Source: Christensenella sp. UBA4263 (GTDB taxonomy: Bacteria > Bacillota > Clostridia > Christensenellales > Aristaeellaceae). From it: a stretch of 16,179 nucleotides of DNA. Location of the stretch: contig DGWH01000135.1 in NCBI GenBank assembly GCA_002395225.1, forward strand, positions 1 through 16,179, in the 5' to 3' direction. The notes under the pieces were generated by a model. It did not search any database, was not told where the DNA came from, and worked only from the letters and a program-made list of their open reading frames with translations. Position 1 is the first letter of the stretch, and every line of letters starts with the position of its first letter. Position numbers and translations under genes: made by a program. Shown here one piece after another: positions 13,592 to 16,179 of this stretch.

Positions 13592-14464
13592 ATGAAAAAG
13601 AAATTGTTTATGTGTGTGATTGTGTTGATTTCGGTGATGATTTCAAATGCATGCGCGGAAGTGCAGACAAAGAACGGTTTGGCAGACTACGTCGGTATCT
13701 GGGGGGATCCGCACCATGACCGTGAAGAGCTGGTAATTCTGCCCCAGAGCAGCTGCTGGAAAGATGATCTTATGGGAGAGTCCCCAAGAGAAGACGGACT
13801 CATGATGAGTGTGCGTTGGGCGTCATCCACTACGGTCATGTGGAACTATCGTATGATCGGTTCCTTGGATGAGAACGGCTCTCTGCAGTACAGTGGTGGA
13901 ATAGCAGAATGTTACACATATGCAGGGAATGGAGACCTGGATGTGGATGAAACCGGTATTTTGGAGGACAATGGATCCGGTGCGTTCACGCTCAGACCAG
14001 ACGGGACTATGACCTGGAAAGACTCGTTTATGGATGAGGCTGGGGAAATGGTTTTCGGCCGCAGAAAGACATCGCCATTTACGGCAGAGGAGGCGGTTGC
14101 GGATCTCCTAACTCCCGTGCTGATGCTCGAAACTGGGACAGCCGGATCGGCACTGAAAATGGCAATCCTTGTCCGTGACATCTACTCGTTCTGCGAAATA
14201 AATTTGGTGTGGAATATGGCCGGAGATGCGTATGAAGGTGCACTGTGGAATGCGATGGAGATGCTGAATGAATCGGATCAGAAACTGTTCCGGGAGAAAT
14301 TTACAGATGTGGCAGAAGAGCTGGACAGGCTCCAGAATGAAGGTGAGATGCTGGGGACGGCGTACCGGGATGCGGATGTGGACGAACAGATGTCAGACCT
14401 TCGCAGCGATCCCTCCGTGCGTCTGTCCGTAAAGGTACTGACAGAGTGCATGAGAAAACTATGA
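13592..14464 (+). CDS. Secreted protein of unknown function
   Basis: This 290-residue protein starts with a signal peptide: MKKK, then a hydrophobic core to about residue 20, and a likely signal peptidase I site after Ala-Cys-Ala (22). No lipobox is evident. The mature N-terminal half (about 28-160) is rich in short beta-strand-like segments with aromatic and glycine turns (YVGIWGDP, SVRWASSTTVMWNYRM, LQYSGG, GTMTWKDS). I associate this pattern with small extracellular beta domains in gut Firmicutes but cannot name a family. The C-terminal part (about 170-290) is predicted helical and acidic. ATG 13592 is chosen for AAAGGAAA upstream; the frame is open to 13508, but that stretch looks non-coding. 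A strong terminator follows. Nothing links it functionally to CRISPR. Confidence 0.75.
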   Translation: MKKKLFMCVIVLISVMISNACAEVQTKNGLADYVGIWGDPHHDREELVILPQSSCWKDDLMGESPREDGLMMSVRWASSTTVMWNYRMIGSLDENGSLQYSGGIAECYTYAGNGDLDVDETGILEDNGSGAFTLRPDGTMTWKDSFMDEAGEMVFGRRKTSPFTAEEAVADLLTPVLMLETGTAGSALKMAILVRDIYSFCEINLVWNMAGDAYEGALWNAMEMLNESDQKLFREKFTDVAEELDRLQNEGEMLGTAYRDADVDEQMSDLRSDPSVRLSVKVLTECMRKL

Positions 14465-14477
14465 GGCGGAATCATTT

Positions 14478-14506
14478 AAAAGACCTGCATGGCATGCAGG
14501 TCTTTT
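14478..14506. terminator. Bidirectional intrinsic terminator after the secreted-protein gene
   Basis: AAAAGACCTGCAT and ATGCAGGTCTTTT form a perfect 13-bp stem around GGC, with A-rich and T-rich feet. It lies 14 nt after the gene stop and can act in both directions, insulating the LysR gene from array read-through. Confidence 0.85.
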
Positions 14507-14510
14507 GCTA

Positions 14511-14539
14511 TTGGAATCGACGGCTGTTTAGTGTATAAT
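14511..14539 (+). promoter_or_regulatory. Promoter of the LysR-type regulator gene
   Basis: TTGGAA (14511-14516), 17 bp, then a perfect TATAAT (14534-14539), directly after the preceding terminator and about 50 bp before the gene start. Confidence 0.75.
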
Positions 14540-14588
14540 CATTTTCAGCGTGAAATGAACGAACCTAACTACTATGGAGGAACCAACC

Positions 14589-15506
14589 GTGACACTGCAG
14601 CAGATGAACTATGTAATCACTATATCAGAGACCGGGTCGTTTAACCGGGCCGCAGAAAAGCTGTATATTGCGCAGCCTTCACTCAGCAGTGCGGTGCACG
14701 AGCTTGAGAAAGAGCTGGGTGTGATTCTGTTTAACCGAGGCGGGAAAGGGGCGACGCTGACAGCAGACGGCGCCAGCTTTTTGCCTTATGCCAGATCGGT
14801 GATGACCCAGTATCAGAATCTTCTTGAGGCTTACGGGAAGCAGGGACTGCACCGGCAGAAATTTGCCGTTTCGACACAGCACTATTCCTTTGCCGTGAAG
14901 GCGTTTGTGGATCTGACCCGTTCCTATGATGTGGCGGAGTACGAGTTCGCGATCCGTGAGACCCGAACAAAACAGGTCATCGATGATGTGATTTCCTCCC
15001 GCAGTGAAATCGGCATTCTGTATCTGGGGGACTTCAACCGGAAAGTTCTGACCAAGATGATCAATGGAAACGGGCTGGAGTTTCATCATCTGATTGACTG
15101 CAATGCGTATGTCTATCTGTGGAAAGGTCATCCGCTGGCAGAACGTGAGGCGATCGCTTTTGAGGATCTGGCCCCTTATCCCTGTCTGTCGTTTGAACAG
15201 GGGGAGGAGAGCAACTTTTATCTGGCGGAGGAAATCCTGGCGACCAACGATTATCCCAGAATCATCAAGTGCTGTGACAGGGCAACGATGCTCAATCTGA
15301 TGGTCGGACTGAATGGATATACCCTCTGTTCAGGGATTATCTGTGAGGAACTGAACGGGAGTGACTATATAGCGGTGCCGTATCAGGCGGATGAAGAGAA
15401 TCCGAACAGCCTGATGGAAATCGGATATATTACGAAAAAGAACAGTATTTTGAGCCGGATGTGTGAGCAATATATTGAGGAACTCAAGCGATATCTGAAA
15501 GTGTGA
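14589..15506 (+). CDS. LysR-family transcriptional regulator
   Basis: This 305-residue regulator has the N-terminal LysR winged helix-turn-helix (about 1-60: MTLQQMNYVITISETGSFNR, then AAEKLYIAQPSLSSAVHELE and KELGVILFNR). It is followed by a periplasmic-binding-like effector domain (about 90-300). GTG 14589 is preferred because GGAGG (14576-14580) lies 8 nt before it and the protein then begins with the standard LysR N-terminus. The upstream ATG (14574) overlaps that site and would add five residues. It has its own promoter and a strong terminator, so it is monocistronic. It is convergent with the beta-galactosidase gene, which gives no direct clue to its regulon. The effector is unknown. 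Confidence 0.93.
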   Translation: MTLQQMNYVITISETGSFNRAAEKLYIAQPSLSSAVHELEKELGVILFNRGGKGATLTADGASFLPYARSVMTQYQNLLEAYGKQGLHRQKFAVSTQHYSFAVKAFVDLTRSYDVAEYEFAIRETRTKQVIDDVISSRSEIGILYLGDFNRKVLTKMINGNGLEFHHLIDCNAYVYLWKGHPLAEREAIAFEDLAPYPCLSFEQGEESNFYLAEEILATNDYPRIIKCCDRATMLNLMVGLNGYTLCSGIICEELNGSDYIAVPYQADEENPNSLMEIGYITKKNSILSRMCEQYIEELKRYLKV

Positions 15507-15546
15507 GGGACATGGTTAAGTGTCCGCAGACGTAGTTTTCAGAAAG

Positions 15547-15582
15547 AAACAGCCGTTTCCGGAACACCGGAAACGGCTGTTT
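15547..15582. terminator. Bidirectional intrinsic terminator between the LysR and lacZ genes
   Basis: A perfect 16-bp stem (AAACAGCCGTTTCCGG against its complement) encloses an AACA loop and is followed by TTA-rich sequence. It sits between convergent genes, 40 nt after the LysR stop and 3 nt from the lacZ stop, and should serve both. Confidence 0.92.
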
Positions 15583-15585
15583 TTA

Positions 15586-16179
15586 TTACAGGGATTTAAC
15601 GGAAATCAGGAACGAGAATTCATAAGTCTCATCGGATGAGAAGGTGTATTCAGGGGCGGTTTCCGGACCACAGGAACCGGTGCCGATTCCCTGCTGGAAA
15701 GCCTGAATGGTGACGTAGGTGCCGGTACGGTTTTCCTCCTCACGGTGAGTCATCTCCGTGAGCGCTAAATCCGTATACGGCTTGATGCCCAGTTCAAACG
15801 GCTTTTCAATCGCGGTGAACTGCACGCGGACGGAGCCGTTGTCAACAGCAGCCCGGTCACAGTCACAGCGGTTTCCGCTCTCCTGCGGACGGATGTTGGG
15901 CTCGGTCATGTCGCGGACGTGGCAGTCAACTTCGCGGATCGGGAACTGATCTTTCATGTCGCAGTAGGATTCGCCGCAGCAGCCGGAATAGACCACATGA
16001 TCAAAGGCTTCGTTGAGGGAGAAGCACTTGCCGAAACGGGGAACGATGCCTCCGCCGGAAAGTTTGCTCAGGCGGCTGGTGACCAGAATGCCATCCGGTG
16101 TTCCCTGATAGGTGTCTACAACCGTAAAGCGCGCACGGCGGTTGCTGACTTTTGTGGTGACGCGGACACCGTTCTCAAT
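15586..16179 (-). CDS. lacZ: Beta-galactosidase (GH2, LacZ type), C-terminal part, cut by window edge
   Basis: Only the last 197 residues are present; the frame continues past 16179. They match the C-terminal beta-sandwich (beta-galactosidase small-chain domain) of GH2 enzymes. Conserved stretches include TVVDTYQGTPDGILVTSRL, SGGGIVPRFGK, DMTEPNIRPQESGNR, KPFELGIKPYT, RTGTYVTIQAFQQ and GIGTGSCGPETAPEY (from about residue 164 of the visible part). The enzyme hydrolyses lactose and other beta-galactosides in the cytoplasm. The catalytic glutamates lie in the central barrel outside the window, so activity cannot be judged here. The gene ends 3 nt from the shared terminator. Confidence 0.95.
   Translation of the reverse strand: MENGVRVTTKVSNRRARFTVVDTYQGTPDGILVTSRLSKLSGGGIVPRFGKCFSLNEAFDHVVYSGCCGESYCDMKDQFPIREVDCHVRDMTEPNIRPQESGNRCDCDRAAVDNGSVRVQFTAIEKPFELGIKPYTDLALTEMTHREEENRTGTYVTIQAFQQGIGTGSCGPETAPEYTFSSDETYEFSFLISVKSL

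Overview
The window reads like a chromosomal accessory region of a Gram-positive, probably gut-associated Bacillota (Firmicutes). This rests on strong GGAGG-type ribosome binding sites, consensus TTGACA/TATAAT promoters, Clostridia/Erysipelotrichia-like gene families and a GH2 beta-galactosidase. The genus cannot be assigned from sequence alone.

Layout. (1) Positions 173-2849, minus strand, visibly G+C-rich: a three-gene operon of an XRE repressor, an ImmA/IrrE-type zinc peptidase and a Y-family (UmuC/UvrX-like) DNA polymerase. It sits behind a near-consensus promoter with three tandem 13-bp operator-like units over the start site. By analogy with ImmR/ImmA and DdrO/IrrE this looks like a damage-responsive, LexA-independent mutagenesis cassette. 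(2) Positions 2927-3988, plus strand: a WYL-domain regulator with its own promoter, next to the cas operon. (3) Positions 4246-11696, plus strand: a complete type I-E interference operon, cas3-cas8e-cas11e-cas7e-cas5e-cas6e, with tightly coupled genes. (4) Positions 11699-11866: a cas1 stump of about 35 codons that runs straight into the first CRISPR repeat. The rest of cas1, all of cas2 and the expected leader are missing. (5) Positions 11802-13477: 28 repeats of 28 bp and 27 spacers of 33 bp on a 61-bp period, in the same orientation as the cas genes. (6) Positions 13592-14464: an unrecognised secreted protein. (7) Positions 14589-15506: a LysR-type regulator, convergent with (8) the 3' end of a lacZ-type beta-galactosidase at the right edge.

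How it works together. The interference machinery (Cascade plus Cas3) appears intact, but spacer acquisition has been lost by a deletion joining cas1 to the array. The array is therefore probably a frozen memory, transcribed by read-through from the cas operon rather than from a leader promoter. Spacer 10 matches a segment of this system's own cas8e at 26 of 33 bases. Nearly all differences fall at codon third positions, and it would encode QYKANVLERL against QYKANVMERL in the local Cas8e. It was therefore most likely taken from a divergent cas8e on a competing element or strain, which would be CRISPR directed against another CRISPR-Cas system.
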